DNA of 64,000 nt from Okibacterium sp. HSC-33S16. Lineage in GTDB: Bacteria; Actinomycetota; Actinomycetes; Actinomycetales; Microbacteriaceae. A program made the position numbers and the translations under genes. The notes below the pieces were generated by a model. That model did no database searches, was not told where the DNA came from, and saw only the letters and a program-made list of their open reading frames with translations. Shown here one piece after another: positions 26,739-36,001 of the stretch (its first letter is position 1; each line of letters opens with the position of its first letter). The stretch lies in contig NZ_JALJZZ010000001.1 in assembly GCF_024171565.1 (NCBI RefSeq), positions 868,001-932,000 of the forward strand, given 5' to 3'.

Positions 26739-27502
26739 TGGCGGAGCTGCCGGACGAGGCGCCAGTCGGCTCCGCCGAAACAGCGCCAAACGCCGCGTCC
26801 CCGAGACCCGAGCCGGAGACGTCCGCGGTCGTTGGCGCCGCCATCGCTGATGCTGCACGCAAATCGGGGCTCAACGCCCTGGCACAAGCGGACCGGCCGA
26901 ACGGTCACGTCATCTTGGAAGCGATGGGTGGCATCCGCGGCATTATTGAAGCTGTCCTGCCCGGGCTGCTCTTCCTGGTGGCATACACCCTCACCACGGA
27001 TCTCGTTATTTCTCTGGCGGTATCCGTCGGTGTCGCCGCGATACTCACCGTCGCCCGGCTTATTCAGAAGACCCCGGTAGCCAGTGCCATTGGTGGGCTC
27101 ATCGGTGCTGTTGCCTCAGCGATTCTCGCCCTCGTCACCGGGCGACCGGAAGACAACTTCGTTCTGGGCTTTGTCACCAACGGCGCCTACGCGGCTGTTC
27201 TCCTCGCCTCCGTGCTCGTGCGCTGGCCGCTCATCGGTGTCATCGCCGGCTACCTCATGAGCGACTCAACAGCGTGGAAGAAGGACGGCGCGAAACGCCG
27301 GACCTTCGTTGTTCTGACGCTCTGCTGGGCCGGGATGTTCATCGCCCGGCTGGCCGTGCAGCTGCCGTTGTACTACGCGGGCAACGTGGAATGGCTCGCA
27401 GCCACGAAACTGTTCATGGGACTTCCGCTCTACGCGCCCCTCCTCATACTGACGTGGCTCGTCGTGCGCGCGTTGTACCGAAAAAGTCCCGCCGCCTCCT
27501 GA
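26738..27502 (+). CDS. DUF3159 domain-containing membrane protein
   Basis: This 254-residue protein belongs to the actinobacterial DUF3159 family. After about 55 cytoplasmic residues it has about six hydrophobic segments between 65 and 245. The family motifs DNFVLGFVTNGAYAAV, SDSTAWKKDGAKRRTF, LAVQLPLYYAGNVEWL and the closing GLPLYAPLLILTWLVVRAL are all present. No transport substrate is known. It is translated from a TAATG junction with DUF3710, the last gene of the dut unit. Just after its stop codon begins the regulatory region of acnA. Confidence 0.88.
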   Translation: MAELPDEAPVGSAETAPNAASPRPEPETSAVVGAAIADAARKSGLNALAQADRPNGHVILEAMGGIRGIIEAVLPGLLFLVAYTLTTDLVISLAVSVGVAAILTVARLIQKTPVASAIGGLIGAVASAILALVTGRPEDNFVLGFVTNGAYAAVLLASVLVRWPLIGVIAGYLMSDSTAWKKDGAKRRTFVVLTLCWAGMFIARLAVQLPLYYAGNVEWLAATKLFMGLPLYAPLLILTWLVVRALYRKSPAAS

Positions 27503-27507
27503 TAGAG

Positions 27508-27527
27508 TTATCTCGACATCAAGATAA
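27508..27527. promoter_or_regulatory. Imperfect palindrome upstream of acnA, candidate operator
   Basis: TTATCTCGACATCAAGATAA is an inverted repeat with AAGATA/TATCT arms (16 of 20 positions symmetrical). It lies about 140 bp before the acnA start. Its position and symmetry suggest a dimeric regulator site; the regulator is not known to me. Confidence 0.5.
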
Positions 27528-27564
27528 ATTGGTCACAGGCGCCCCCTCCGGCGATGCCTCATAG

Positions 27565-27583
27565 TTAGGCAAACCTTGCTAGA
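27565..27583. promoter_or_regulatory. Weak DtxR/IdeR-like iron box upstream of acnA
   Basis: TTAGGCAAACCTTGCTAGA agrees with the 19-bp DtxR/IdeR consensus at about 11 positions, mainly in the left half (TTAGG) and centre (CCT). Iron control of an iron-sulfur enzyme would make sense, but the right half is poor. Confidence 0.3.
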
Positions 27584-27663
27584 AAATCTGCCGTTGGGGA
27601 ACCCAAGATTGACCCAAGGCAGGCGATCGTGTCAGTGCCTGTGCCAACGAAGGAGAAGGCAAC

Positions 27664-30474
27664 GTGTCTACCGTTAATAGCTTCGGGGCGAAGAACACAC
27701 TCACAGTCGGTGGCACCGACTACGAGATCTTCCGTCTCGACACCGTCCAGGGCTACGAGAAGCTGCCGTTCAGCCTCAAGGTCCTCCTCGAGAACCTGCT
27801 CCGCACCGAAGACGGAAAGAACGTCACGGCTGAGCAAATTCGCACCCTCGGCAACTGGAACCCGGCTGCCGAGCCCGACACCGAGATTCAGTTCACACCG
27901 GCCCGCGTCGTCATGCAGGACTTCACCGGTGTGCCCTGCATCGTTGACCTCGCGACCATGCGTGAAGCCGTCGCCGAGCTCGGGGGAGACCCGACCAAGA
28001 TCAACCCGCTCGCGCCGGCCGAGCTGGTCATCGACCACTCGGTGATCGCCGACCTCTTCGGCACCGAAGACGCACTCGAGCGCAACGTCGAAATCGAGTA
28101 CGAGCGCAACGGGGAGCGTTACCAGTTCCTCCGCTGGGGCCAGACCGCCTTCGAAGACTTCAAGGTCGTCCCGCCGGGAACCGGCATCGTGCACCAGGTC
28201 AACATCGAGTACCTGGCGCGCGTCACATACACCCGCACCGTCAACGGAGCCCTCCAGGCCTACCCGGACACGCTGGTTGGAACCGACTCGCACACGACCA
28301 TGGTCAACGGACTTGGTGTGCTCGGCTGGGGCGTCGGCGGCATTGAGGCAGAGGCGGCCATGCTCGGCCAGCCAGTGTCGATGCTCATCCCGAAGGTCGT
28401 CGGCTTCAAGCTGTCCGGCTCGATCCCGACCGGTGTCACCGCAACAGACGTCGTACTCACCATCACCCAGCAGCTCCGCAAGCACGGCGTTGTCGGCAAG
28501 TTCGTCGAGTTCTACGGCGACGGTGTTGCCGAGGTTCCGCTCGCCAACCGCGCCACTATCGGAAACATGAGCCCCGAGTTTGGCTCAACCGCAGCGATGT
28601 TCCCCATCGACGACGTCACGCTCGACTACCTGCGCCTCACCGGCCGCAGCGAAGAGCAGGTCAAGCTGGTCGAGGAGTACTCCAAGGTCCAGGGACTCTG
28701 GCACGACCCGTCGGTCGAGCCCTCGTTCAGCGAATATCTCGAGCTCGACCTCTCGACGGTTGTCCCGTCGATCGCCGGCCCGAAGCGTCCGCAGGACCGT
28801 ATCGAGCTCAGCGCGGCCAAGTCGCAGTTTGAGGTCGACCTCAACAACTACGCTGACGTCACCCACGACCTGGTCGACCTTGAGGTCAGCGAGTCGTTCC
28901 CGGCATCCGACCCGCCCTCGAACACTCCGGAGAGCGAGCACAGCCACCACTCCCACTCGCACGTGAGCCACGCGCCGTCGACGGCCTCCAAGCCAACCGA
29001 CGTCACGCTCGACGACGGATCGACATTCACGCTGGACCACGGCGCGGTCACCATCGCGGCCATCACGTCCTGCACCAACACGTCAAACCCGTCGGTCATG
29101 CTCGCCGCCGGCCTGCTGGCCCGCAACGCGGCGAAGAAGGGCCTCAAGGCCAAGCCGTGGGTCAAGACCACGCTCGCCCCCGGGTCGAAGGTTGTCACTG
29201 ACTACTACGCCAAGGCCGGGCTCACCGATGACCTCGAAGCCCTCGGCTTCTACACGGTCGGATACGGCTGCACCACCTGTATCGGAAACTCCGGTCCTCT
29301 CGCCGAAGAAATCTCAGCCGCGATCAACGAGAGCGACCTCGCTGTCACGGCGGTCCTCTCCGGTAACCGCAACTTCGAGGGTCGCATCAACCCCGACGTG
29401 AAGATGAACTACCTGGCCAGCCCGCCCCTGGTCATCGCGTACGCGCTGGCTGGATCGATGAACTTCGATTTCGAAACGGATGCCTTGGGCAAGGACAGCG
29501 ACGGAAACGACGTTTTCCTCAAGGACATCTGGCCCGATTCCGCTGAGGTTCAGGCGACGATCGACGGATCAATCGACACCGATATGTTCACGCACGAATA
29601 TGCATCCGTCTTTGAAGGAGATGAGCGCTGGCGTTCACTTCCCACACCGGCCGGAAGCACCTTCGACTGGAACCCGGAGTCGACCTACGTCCGGAAGCCT
29701 CCGTACTTCGAGGGCATGACCATGGAGACCACCCCGGTGGCTGACATCACCGGCGCTCGCGTCCTCGCGAAGCTCGGCGACTCGGTGACCACCGACCACA
29801 TCAGCCCCGCCGGTTCCATCAAGGCCGACAGCCCCGCTGGTCGCTACCTCACCGAGCACGGCATCGAGCGTAAGGACTTCAACTCCTACGGCTCGCGTCG
29901 CGGAAACCACGAGGTGATGATCCGCGGTACGTTCGCGAACATCCGTCTCAAGAACCAGTTGCTCGACGGCGTCGAGGGTGGCTACACCCGCGACTTCACG
30001 CAGCCGGACGCGCCCGAGTCGTTCATCTACGACGCGTCGCAGAACTACCAGGCCGCCGGCACCCCGCTGGTGATCCTCGGTGGCAAGGAGTACGGTTCCG
30101 GTTCGTCGCGTGACTGGGCAGCGAAGGGCACCAGCCTTCTCGGGGTCAAGGCCGTCATCACCGAGAGCTTCGAGCGTATTCACCGCTCGAACCTGATCGG
30201 AATGGGCGTTGTCCCGCTGCAGTTCCCCGCCGGCGAAAGCTGGGAAAGCCTGGGCCTCGATGGCACCGAGTCGATCAGCATCAAGGGGCTCGAGGAGCTC
30301 AACGCGGGCACCACCCCGAAGACGGTTCACGTCGTCGCTGAGCCGACCGAGCACTCGCCCGAGGGCAAGCAGCCGGTCGAGTTCGACGCCGTTGTGCGCA
30401 TCGACACACCGGGTGAAGCGGACTACTACCGCAACGGCGGCATCCTGCAGTACGTCCTGCGGAGCCTCGTCTAG
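27664..30474 (+). CDS. acnA: Aconitate hydratase
   Basis: This 936-residue [4Fe-4S] enzyme interconverts citrate and isocitrate in the citric acid cycle. The cluster ligands are Cys470 (SCTNTSN), Cys536 and Cys539 ([11 protein letters not shown]). The N-terminal signature [23 protein letters not shown] and the C-terminal swivel domain with [16 protein letters not shown] are present. Unusually, the linker before the first cluster cysteine holds a histidine-rich patch (six His in residues 426-436). GGAGAAGG precedes the GTG start. The gene stands alone with its own 161-bp regulatory region and is followed by a long hairpin. Confidence 0.95.
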   Translation: MSTVNSFGAKNTLTVGGTDYEIFRLDTVQGYEKLPFSLKVLLENLLRTEDGKNVTAEQIRTLGNWNPAAEPDTEIQFTPARVVMQDFTGVPCIVDLATMREAVAELGGDPTKINPLAPAELVIDHSVIADLFGTEDALERNVEIEYERNGERYQFLRWGQTAFEDFKVVPPGTGIVHQVNIEYLARVTYTRTVNGALQAYPDTLVGTDSHTTMVNGLGVLGWGVGGIEAEAAMLGQPVSMLIPKVVGFKLSGSIPTGVTATDVVLTITQQLRKHGVVGKFVEFYGDGVAEVPLANRATIGNMSPEFGSTAAMFPIDDVTLDYLRLTGRSEEQVKLVEEYSKVQGLWHDPSVEPSFSEYLELDLSTVVPSIAGPKRPQDRIELSAAKSQFEVDLNNYADVTHDLVDLEVSESFPASDPPSNTPESEHSHHSHSHVSHAPSTASKPTDVTLDDGSTFTLDHGAVTIAAITSCTNTSNPSVMLAAGLLARNAAKKGLKAKPWVKTTLAPGSKVVTDYYAKAGLTDDLEALGFYTVGYGCTTCIGNSGPLAEEISAAINESDLAVTAVLSGNRNFEGRINPDVKMNYLASPPLVIAYALAGSMNFDFETDALGKDSDGNDVFLKDIWPDSAEVQATIDGSIDTDMFTHEYASVFEGDERWRSLPTPAGSTFDWNPESTYVRKPPYFEGMTMETTPVADITGARVLAKLGDSVTTDHISPAGSIKADSPAGRYLTEHGIERKDFNSYGSRRGNHEVMIRGTFANIRLKNQLLDGVEGGYTRDFTQPDAPESFIYDASQNYQAAGTPLVILGGKEYGSGSSRDWAAKGTSLLGVKAVITESFERIHRSNLIGMGVVPLQFPAGESWESLGLDGTESISIKGLEELNAGTTPKTVHVVAEPTEHSPEGKQPVEFDAVVRIDTPGEADYYRNGGILQYVLRSLV
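28939..28971 (+). other. Histidine-rich insert in AcnA
   Basis: Codons 426-436 encode [11 protein letters not shown], six histidines in eleven residues, inside a Ser/Pro/Thr-rich linker of about 30 residues. Such patches bind transition metals; whether this one does is inference. Confidence 0.7.
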
Positions 30475-30497
30475 CAAAACCAGAGCACGAGCTCTCA

Positions 30498-30541
30498 CGC
30501 TGCCCCTGAGCGATTCCAACCGGAAACGCTCAGGGGCAGCG
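30498..30541 (+). terminator. Long perfect hairpin between acnA and dxs
   Basis: A 15-bp perfect stem (CGCTGCCCCTGAGCG with its complement) and a 14-nt loop begin 24 bp after the acnA stop. No T-run follows; instead TAGAGT, a possible dxs -10, begins 3 bp later. It is probably an acnA terminator or mRNA-stabilising structure. Confidence 0.55.
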
Positions 30542-30543
30542 CG

Positions 30544-30549
30544 TAGAGT
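30544..30549 (+). promoter_or_regulatory. Possible -10 (TAGAGT) of dxs
   Basis: TAGAGT fits TANNNT and lies 52 bp before the dxs ATG, leaving a leader of about 45 nt with its own ribosome site. The -35 region would fall inside the preceding hairpin. Confidence 0.4.
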
Positions 30550-30601
30550 GGGGCGGGTCGACTGCACGAGTGTCGGCGGACAAAGGTATGAGGGAGTTCG
30601 A

Positions 30602-32557
30602 ATGGGTCTTCTTGAGTCGATCCGAGGTCCACGCGACCTTGATGCCCTCTCGAAGGATCAGCTTGTCCAACTGGCCGCGGAGATTCGAACCTTCCTGGTC
30701 AGCGAGGTGTCGCGCACAGGGGGACACCTCGGCCCCAATCTCGGCGTCGTTGAACTGACGCTCGCGATTCACCGCACGTTCGACTCGCCGCATGACGCTG
30801 TCGTGTTCGATACCGGCCACCAGTCATACGTCCACAAGCTTTTGACCGGGCGCCAGGACTTCGAGAAGCTCCGGGAGCGCGGCGGACTCGCCGGATACCC
30901 GCAGCGCAGCGAATCTCCCCACGACATTGTCGAGAGTTCCCACGCGTCGAGCTCCCTGAGCTGGGCGGACGGAATCTCCCGGGCCTTCGAGATGACCGGC
31001 CAACTGGACCGCTCAGTCGTCGCTGTTGTCGGCGATGGCGCGCTAACCGGCGGGATGACCTGGGAAGCCCTCAACAACATCAGCGACGACAACACCCGTC
31101 GCCTCATCATTGTCGTCAACGACAACGGCCGGTCATACGCCCCGACAATCGGCGGCATGGCACGGTTCCTCAACACCGTTCGCACGCGTCCGGCCTACAA
31201 AGACCTCTACCTCACGAGCCGGCGCATGTTTGACCGCCTGGGCGGGCCCGGCCGTGCCCTCTACCGCGGTGTGCGCGGCGGAACACACGGGTTCCTCAGT
31301 CGGTTCAGCAACAACGAGGCGCTCTACTCCAATCTCGACATCAAGTACATCGGTCCTGTGGACGGACACGACGTCAACGCGATGCTCGAGGCACTCGAGC
31401 AGGCGAAGAGCTACGGCGCCCCTGTGATCGTTCACGCGATCACCCAGAAGGGCAAGGGTTACGCTCCCGCCGTCGACGACGAGGCTGACCAGTTCCACGC
31501 GGTCGGAAAGATCGACCCGATCACCGGCGAGCCCATTTCTTCGAGTAGCGGCCAATCCTGGACAGGTGTGTTCAGCGACAGCCTGGTTTCCCTCGCTGAA
31601 CAGGATGAGAAAATCGTCGGCGTGACCGCCGCCATGCTGCGCCCAACCGGCCTGCACAAGTTCGCCGAACGGTTCCCCAACCGCGTCCACGACGTCGGCA
31701 TCGCCGAGCAGCATGCCGCCACAAGTGCAGCCGGCCTCGCCTTCGGCGGCCTGCACCCCGTCGTGGCGATCTACGCGACCTTCATAAACCGCGCCTTTGA
31801 CCAGGTGCTCATGGACATCGCGCTGCACAAAGCCGGGGTTACCTTCGTCCTCGACCGTGCGGGAGTCACCGGCCCTGACGGCCCCTCGCACCATGGAATC
31901 TGGGACCTCGCAATTCTTCAGCTGGTCCCCGGCATCCGTCTTGCCGCACCGCGTGACGCCGAACGCCTGCAGGAGGAGCTCGCGGAAGCCGTCGCCGTAG
32001 ACGACGCCCCAACCGTCTTGCGCTTCCCCAAAGGCAACGTTCTCCCGACGATCCCGGCTCTCCGCCGAACGGCAGACAACGTCGATGTGCTCTACGAGAG
32101 CGCGAAGCCTGACGTTCTCATCGTCACGGTCGGTCCGATGGCCGAGATCGGGCTCGATGTAGCTCGCCGCCTCGAAGCCCAGGGCATCGGAGCGACCGTC
32201 ATCGACCCGCGGTGGGTCGTGCCGGTACCGACGAGCGTCATCGAACTGGCCCGTACCCACCGCCTCGTCATCTCGATCGAAGACGGCATCCGCGTCGGCG
32301 GAATCGGCACGCGCATCCGTCAAGACCTGCGGAGCGCAGGAGTGGATACGGCCGTTGACGAGCTGGGGCTGCCAGACTCCTTCATCGCACACGCGACCCG
32401 CGAGCAGATTATGAGTGACGCGGGCCTCACTGGCCAGCAGATCGCCCGCGACGTCGTGGCTCAGGTTCTCGGCAGCCGAATTCCGGTTGCCCGTCCGGTC
32501 CCGTCGGACGAGGATCGCGAGCCGGCAGAACACCGTTCGGGCGGCGAGCAGGCTTAG
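30602..32557 (+). CDS. dxs: 1-deoxy-D-xylulose-5-phosphate synthase
   Basis: This 651-residue thiamine-diphosphate enzyme joins pyruvate and glyceraldehyde 3-phosphate, the first step of the non-mevalonate isoprenoid pathway. Key parts are SRTGGHLGPNLGVVELT with the proton-transfer His, VVGDGALTGGMTWEALNN (GDG...NN ThDP/Mg motif), the middle domain VGIAEQHAATSAAGLAFGG with the catalytic Glu, and DRAGVTGPDGPSHHG. The C-terminal transketolase-like domain follows. The ATG has GAGGGAG upstream; the reading frame extends further 5' but without family similarity. The C-terminal 25 residues are acidic and variable. Confidence 0.95.
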   Translation: MGLLESIRGPRDLDALSKDQLVQLAAEIRTFLVSEVSRTGGHLGPNLGVVELTLAIHRTFDSPHDAVVFDTGHQSYVHKLLTGRQDFEKLRERGGLAGYPQRSESPHDIVESSHASSSLSWADGISRAFEMTGQLDRSVVAVVGDGALTGGMTWEALNNISDDNTRRLIIVVNDNGRSYAPTIGGMARFLNTVRTRPAYKDLYLTSRRMFDRLGGPGRALYRGVRGGTHGFLSRFSNNEALYSNLDIKYIGPVDGHDVNAMLEALEQAKSYGAPVIVHAITQKGKGYAPAVDDEADQFHAVGKIDPITGEPISSSSGQSWTGVFSDSLVSLAEQDEKIVGVTAAMLRPTGLHKFAERFPNRVHDVGIAEQHAATSAAGLAFGGLHPVVAIYATFINRAFDQVLMDIALHKAGVTFVLDRAGVTGPDGPSHHGIWDLAILQLVPGIRLAAPRDAERLQEELAEAVAVDDAPTVLRFPKGNVLPTIPALRRTADNVDVLYESAKPDVLIVTVGPMAEIGLDVARRLEAQGIGATVIDPRWVVPVPTSVIELARTHRLVISIEDGIRVGGIGTRIRQDLRSAGVDTAVDELGLPDSFIAHATREQIMSDAGLTGQQIARDVVAQVLGSRIPVARPVPSDEDREPAEHRSGGEQA

Positions 32558-32579
32558 GCCCAGCGCCATCCGGGTGGCG

Positions 32580-32585
32580 TAGTCT
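32580..32585 (+). promoter_or_regulatory. Possible -10 (TAGTCT) of the AlaDH/PNT-family gene
   Basis: TAGTCT fits TANNNT and predicts transcription from about base 32592, inside the start of a hairpin that occupies most of the leader. Confidence 0.4.
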
Positions 32586-32588
32586 TCG

Positions 32589-32616
32589 AGAGCGAGCGCA
32601 ACGGTGTTCTCGCTCT
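32589..32616 (+). promoter_or_regulatory. Leader hairpin abutting a ribosome binding site
   Basis: AGAGCGAG pairs with CTCGCTCT over a 12-nt loop. The 3' arm is directly followed by AAGGAG and, 4 nt later, the ATG. Such placement could limit ribosome access, but it could also be fortuitous. Confidence 0.35.
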
Positions 32617-32626
32617 AAGGAGACTC

Positions 32627-33799
32627 ATGACCGAGAGGTCAGATCACGCAGCGTCCGGAACCGATGCTCCCACTCTGGGAATTTTGGCGACGTCACGCAA
32701 GAAGCACGAGCGACGCCTTCCCATCCATCCGCTGCACTTTGAACGGATCGATGACGACCTGCGCGCTCGGATCGTTCTCGAGTCGGGATACGGCGAGCGG
32801 TTCGGCGTTTCAGACGACAGGTTGCGGGAGTTGGTTGCGGGGGTCGTTCCGCGGGCGGACGTTCTCGAGCGCGCCGACATCGTGCTCCTCCCGAAACCAC
32901 GGGCCGCCGACCTCACCGAACTTCACGAAGGCCAGACGCTGTGGGGCTGGCCACACTGCGTGCAGGATCGGGGACTTACCCAGGTGGCGATCGACCGGCG
33001 GCTGACCCTCATCGCCTTCGAAGCGATGAACCACTGGAGCAAGGAAGGCAGCTTCGCTCTCCACGTCTTCCACAAGAACAATGAGCTCGCCGGGTATGCC
33101 GCCGTGCTTCACGCTCTCGAACTGACCGGGTCCACGGGTGACTACGGGCGACGGCTCGACGCGGTTGTGATCGGTTTCGGAGCGACTGCACGAGGGGCGG
33201 TGACCGCTCTCAACGCGCTCGGTGTGCACGACGTCACCGTGCTGACGAGCCGGGACCGGGCGGCGGTGAACGCTCCGATCCACTCGGCCACCATCGTGCA
33301 GTTCGACCAGGACGACTCCGGTTCGTCGCCGTCAGCGGTTCTGACCGAGGAGGGGAGCAAACCGCTCGCCGACTTCCTTGCCCAGCACGACATCGTCGTG
33401 AACTGCACGCTCCAGGACCCCAACAACCCGGCGCTCTACCTGCGAACAGCTGATTTGGCCCTGTTCGTTCCGGGCAGCCTCATCGTTGACGTCTCCTGTG
33501 ACGAGGGAATGGGCTTTGAATGGGCTGCGATGACCACGTTCGACGGCCCGCTGAAGACCGTCGGCGATCACATCAGCTACTACGCGGTCGACCACACGCC
33601 GTCCCTGTTGTGGAACTCGGCGACGTGGGAAATCAGCGAGGCGCTCATTCCGTTTCTCCGCACGGTAATGGACGGGCCAACCGATGACGACCAGAACGAA
33701 ACGATCCGCCGCGCTGTTGAGATCAGGGACGGTGTCATCCAGAACCCGGCGATCCTCGCCTTCCAGCATCGCGCGGCCGACTACCCGCATCCGTCCTAA
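32627..33799 (+). CDS. Alanine dehydrogenase/PNT-family dehydrogenase (N5-(carboxyethyl)ornithine synthase-like)
   Basis: This 390-residue protein has the two-domain fold of alanine dehydrogenase and transhydrogenase alpha subunits. The N-terminal part (LGILATSRKKHERRLPIHPLHF; VLLPKPRAADL; GQTLWGWPHCVQ) binds substrate. The Rossmann part has VVIGFGATARGAVTAL. It ends with DVSCDEGMGFEWA, YYAVDHTPSLLWNSATWEISEAL and DGVIQNPAILAFQHR. Close actinobacterial relatives are annotated as N5-(carboxyethyl)ornithine synthase or alanine dehydrogenase; the true substrate of this branch is unproved. AAGGAG lies directly upstream. Confidence 0.8.
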   Translation: MTERSDHAASGTDAPTLGILATSRKKHERRLPIHPLHFERIDDDLRARIVLESGYGERFGVSDDRLRELVAGVVPRADVLERADIVLLPKPRAADLTELHEGQTLWGWPHCVQDRGLTQVAIDRRLTLIAFEAMNHWSKEGSFALHVFHKNNELAGYAAVLHALELTGSTGDYGRRLDAVVIGFGATARGAVTALNALGVHDVTVLTSRDRAAVNAPIHSATIVQFDQDDSGSSPSAVLTEEGSKPLADFLAQHDIVVNCTLQDPNNPALYLRTADLALFVPGSLIVDVSCDEGMGFEWAAMTTFDGPLKTVGDHISYYAVDHTPSLLWNSATWEISEALIPFLRTVMDGPTDDDQNETIRRAVEIRDGVIQNPAILAFQHRAADYPHPS

Positions 33800-33816
33800 A
33801 ACGCCCTCACACGACA

Positions 33817-33845
33817 GAACGCCCAGCCGATATGGCTGGGCGTTC
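33817..33845. terminator. Bidirectional terminator between the AlaDH/PNT gene and fadB
   Basis: A perfect 12-bp stem GAACGCCCAGCC/GGCTGGGCGTTC with a GATAT loop lies in the 61-bp gap between convergent stop codons. Confidence 0.8.
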
Positions 33846-33860
33846 CGTCGTTACTTCTGA

Positions 33861-35996
33861 CTACCGGATGCCACGGATCTGTGGGTCATGGAAGGTGCCT
33901 CCAAAGACACGTTCGCTGGCCCCGGTGCGATCGAGGTACGGCGTCACGCCGCCCATGTGGAACGGCCAGCCCGCGCCGAGGATCATGCACAGGTCGATGT
34001 CTTCCGGTGCTTCAACCACGTGATCTTCGAGCATCCGGTGGATTTCATCGGCCAGGCCGTCCTCGAGACGGCGCAAAATGACATCCGCCGTCAAAGGATC
34101 CTTCCCGCCGGAGACGATCTTCAGGGCTCCCTTATCGAAGCCCTTCACCTTGCCCTTGGCATCCTTCTCGAGAAGGGTGCCGTACTCGGCGAGCTTGTGC
34201 AGGTTCTCGCTGCGGTAGAACCGCTCAGGGAACGCGGCGTGGTGGGTGTCGAGCACGTGCGCGCCGACCTTGAGGCCGACCAGGTCGAGCAACTGCGACG
34301 GCGGCATTGGCAGTCCCAGGGGAGCGAGGGCCTCATCGACCGTGGCGAAGCTCGTGCCGGAGTCGACAGCGAACATCGCCTCGCCGAGAACCTTGGCGAG
34401 CACACGGTTGACCACGAACCCTGGGGTGTTTCGGGTGATCACGGCGTTCTTGCGCAGGTTCTTCGCGGTGGACATGGCCGTCGCGAGTGCTTCGTCTGTC
34501 GTCTTCGGGGTCTTGACCACCTCGATGAGCGGCATGACCGCGACGGGGTTGAAGAAGTGGAATCCGACGAGCCGCTCCGGGTGGGCGAGCTTCGCGCCGA
34601 TGTCCTCGACCGAGAGGGACGAGGTGTTGGTGGCAAGGATCGCGGTCTCGGAGATGTACTGCTCCACGTCGGCGAAGACGTCCTGCTTCACACCGAGTTC
34701 CTCGAACACGGCCTCGATGACCCAGTCGCAGTCGGCGAAGTCGCGCTTGTCCGTTGTGCCCGAGATGAGAGCATTCAGTCGGTTGGACTCGTCGGGGGAG
34801 ATGCGCTTCTTGGCGAGGAGGCTGGCGATCTCACCGCGAATGTACTCGAGGCCCTTGTCGACCCGACCCTGATCAAGGTCGGTGATGACAACCGGGACCT
34901 GCAGGCGACGCACAAAGAGCAGTGCAAACTGGCTCGCCATGAGACCGGCACCAATCACACCGATCTTGGTGACTTTCTGTGCGAGGGCCTTGTCTGGCGC
35001 TCCGGCCGGGCGCTTGGCGCGACGCTGCACAAGGTTGAACGCATAGTTGCTCGCGTGGAACTGGTCGCCGGTCGAGAGTTCGGCGAGGGCGACGTCCTCA
35101 CGCTCGAAGCCTTCCGCCCGTGTTCCGCTCTTTGCTGCCTTGAGCAGGTCGAGCGCGAGATACGGCGCGCGGGGGACGGTACCGATCTTCGACTCGAGCA
35201 TCTTGCGGGCGATGCCGATGGCCGCGTCCCACTTGACGAGCCGCTCGACCTTGCCGGGCTGGTTCTTACGACTCACCTTCGTGGCGCCACTGAGGACCGA
35301 GCCGGCCCAGCGAAGCGAATCTTCGAGGAAGGTGGCTGCCGGGAACATAGCGTCGGCAATGCCGAGCTCGAACGCGTCGGGGCCTTTGAGCATCCGGTTC
35401 ATCTTGAGCGGATTCTCAACGACAACCTTCAGCGCGTTCTCAATGCCGATGAGGTTCGGGAGCAGATATGCGCCGCCCCAACCGGGGATAAGGCCGAGGA
35501 AGACCTCCGGAAGCGCGATGGCGGGTGCCGAGGCGTCGATCGTACGGTAGGTCGCGTGGAGGCCGATTTCGAGACCGCCTCCGAGCGCCAGGCCGTTGAT
35601 GAAGACGAACGATGGCACACCGAGCTCATTGAGCTTGTTGAAGACGAAGTGCCCGAGCTGGCCGAGGAGAACCGCCGATTCGCGCGACGTCACTTCGCTC
35701 ACCTTGCTGAGGTCAGCACCTGCGGCCAGAATGAACGGCTTGCCGGTGACAGCAACCGCGTCGATCTCCTTGCGGGCCGCTCGTTCCTTCTGCCCGTCGA
35801 GGACAGAGCCGAGCTCCAGCAGGGTAACCGGACCAAAGGTGTTCGGCCGCGTGTGGTCACGGCCGTTGTCGAGCGTGATCAGCGCGATGACCCGACCGTC
35901 GGGGAGGGGCACATCACGGACGAAGGAGTGAGTGACGACCTCATCGACGCTCATGTCGACGAGAGGGGAGAAATCGAGAGTGGAGTAATCGGTCAT
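33861..35996 (-). CDS. fadB: Fatty acid oxidation multifunctional subunit (enoyl-CoA hydratase / 3-hydroxyacyl-CoA dehydrogenase)
   Basis: This 711-residue beta-oxidation enzyme hydrates enoyl-CoA and oxidises 3-hydroxyacyl-CoA with NAD+. The N-terminal crotonase domain (to about 300) has AAGADLSKV (oxyanion hole), NGLALGGGLEIGLHATYR and LPEVFLGLIPGWGGAYLLP with the two catalytic glutamates. The dehydrogenase domain follows with GVIGAGLMASQFALLF (NAD loop), VIEAVFEELGVKQ, ATNTSSLSVEDI and the signature VGFHFFNPVAVMPLIEVV; a C-terminal dimerisation domain completes it. The chosen ATG lies 5 bp after the fadA stop; both form one operon, fadA first. Confidence 0.92.
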   Translation of the reverse strand: MTDYSTLDFSPLVDMSVDEVVTHSFVRDVPLPDGRVIALITLDNGRDHTRPNTFGPVTLLELGSVLDGQKERAARKEIDAVAVTGKPFILAAGADLSKVSEVTSRESAVLLGQLGHFVFNKLNELGVPSFVFINGLALGGGLEIGLHATYRTIDASAPAIALPEVFLGLIPGWGGAYLLPNLIGIENALKVVVENPLKMNRMLKGPDAFELGIADAMFPAATFLEDSLRWAGSVLSGATKVSRKNQPGKVERLVKWDAAIGIARKMLESKIGTVPRAPYLALDLLKAAKSGTRAEGFEREDVALAELSTGDQFHASNYAFNLVQRRAKRPAGAPDKALAQKVTKIGVIGAGLMASQFALLFVRRLQVPVVITDLDQGRVDKGLEYIRGEIASLLAKKRISPDESNRLNALISGTTDKRDFADCDWVIEAVFEELGVKQDVFADVEQYISETAILATNTSSLSVEDIGAKLAHPERLVGFHFFNPVAVMPLIEVVKTPKTTDEALATAMSTAKNLRKNAVITRNTPGFVVNRVLAKVLGEAMFAVDSGTSFATVDEALAPLGLPMPPSQLLDLVGLKVGAHVLDTHHAAFPERFYRSENLHKLAEYGTLLEKDAKGKVKGFDKGALKIVSGGKDPLTADVILRRLEDGLADEIHRMLEDHVVEAPEDIDLCMILGAGWPFHMGGVTPYLDRTGASERVFGGTFHDPQIRGIR

Positions 35997-36001
35997 CGCG
36001 G

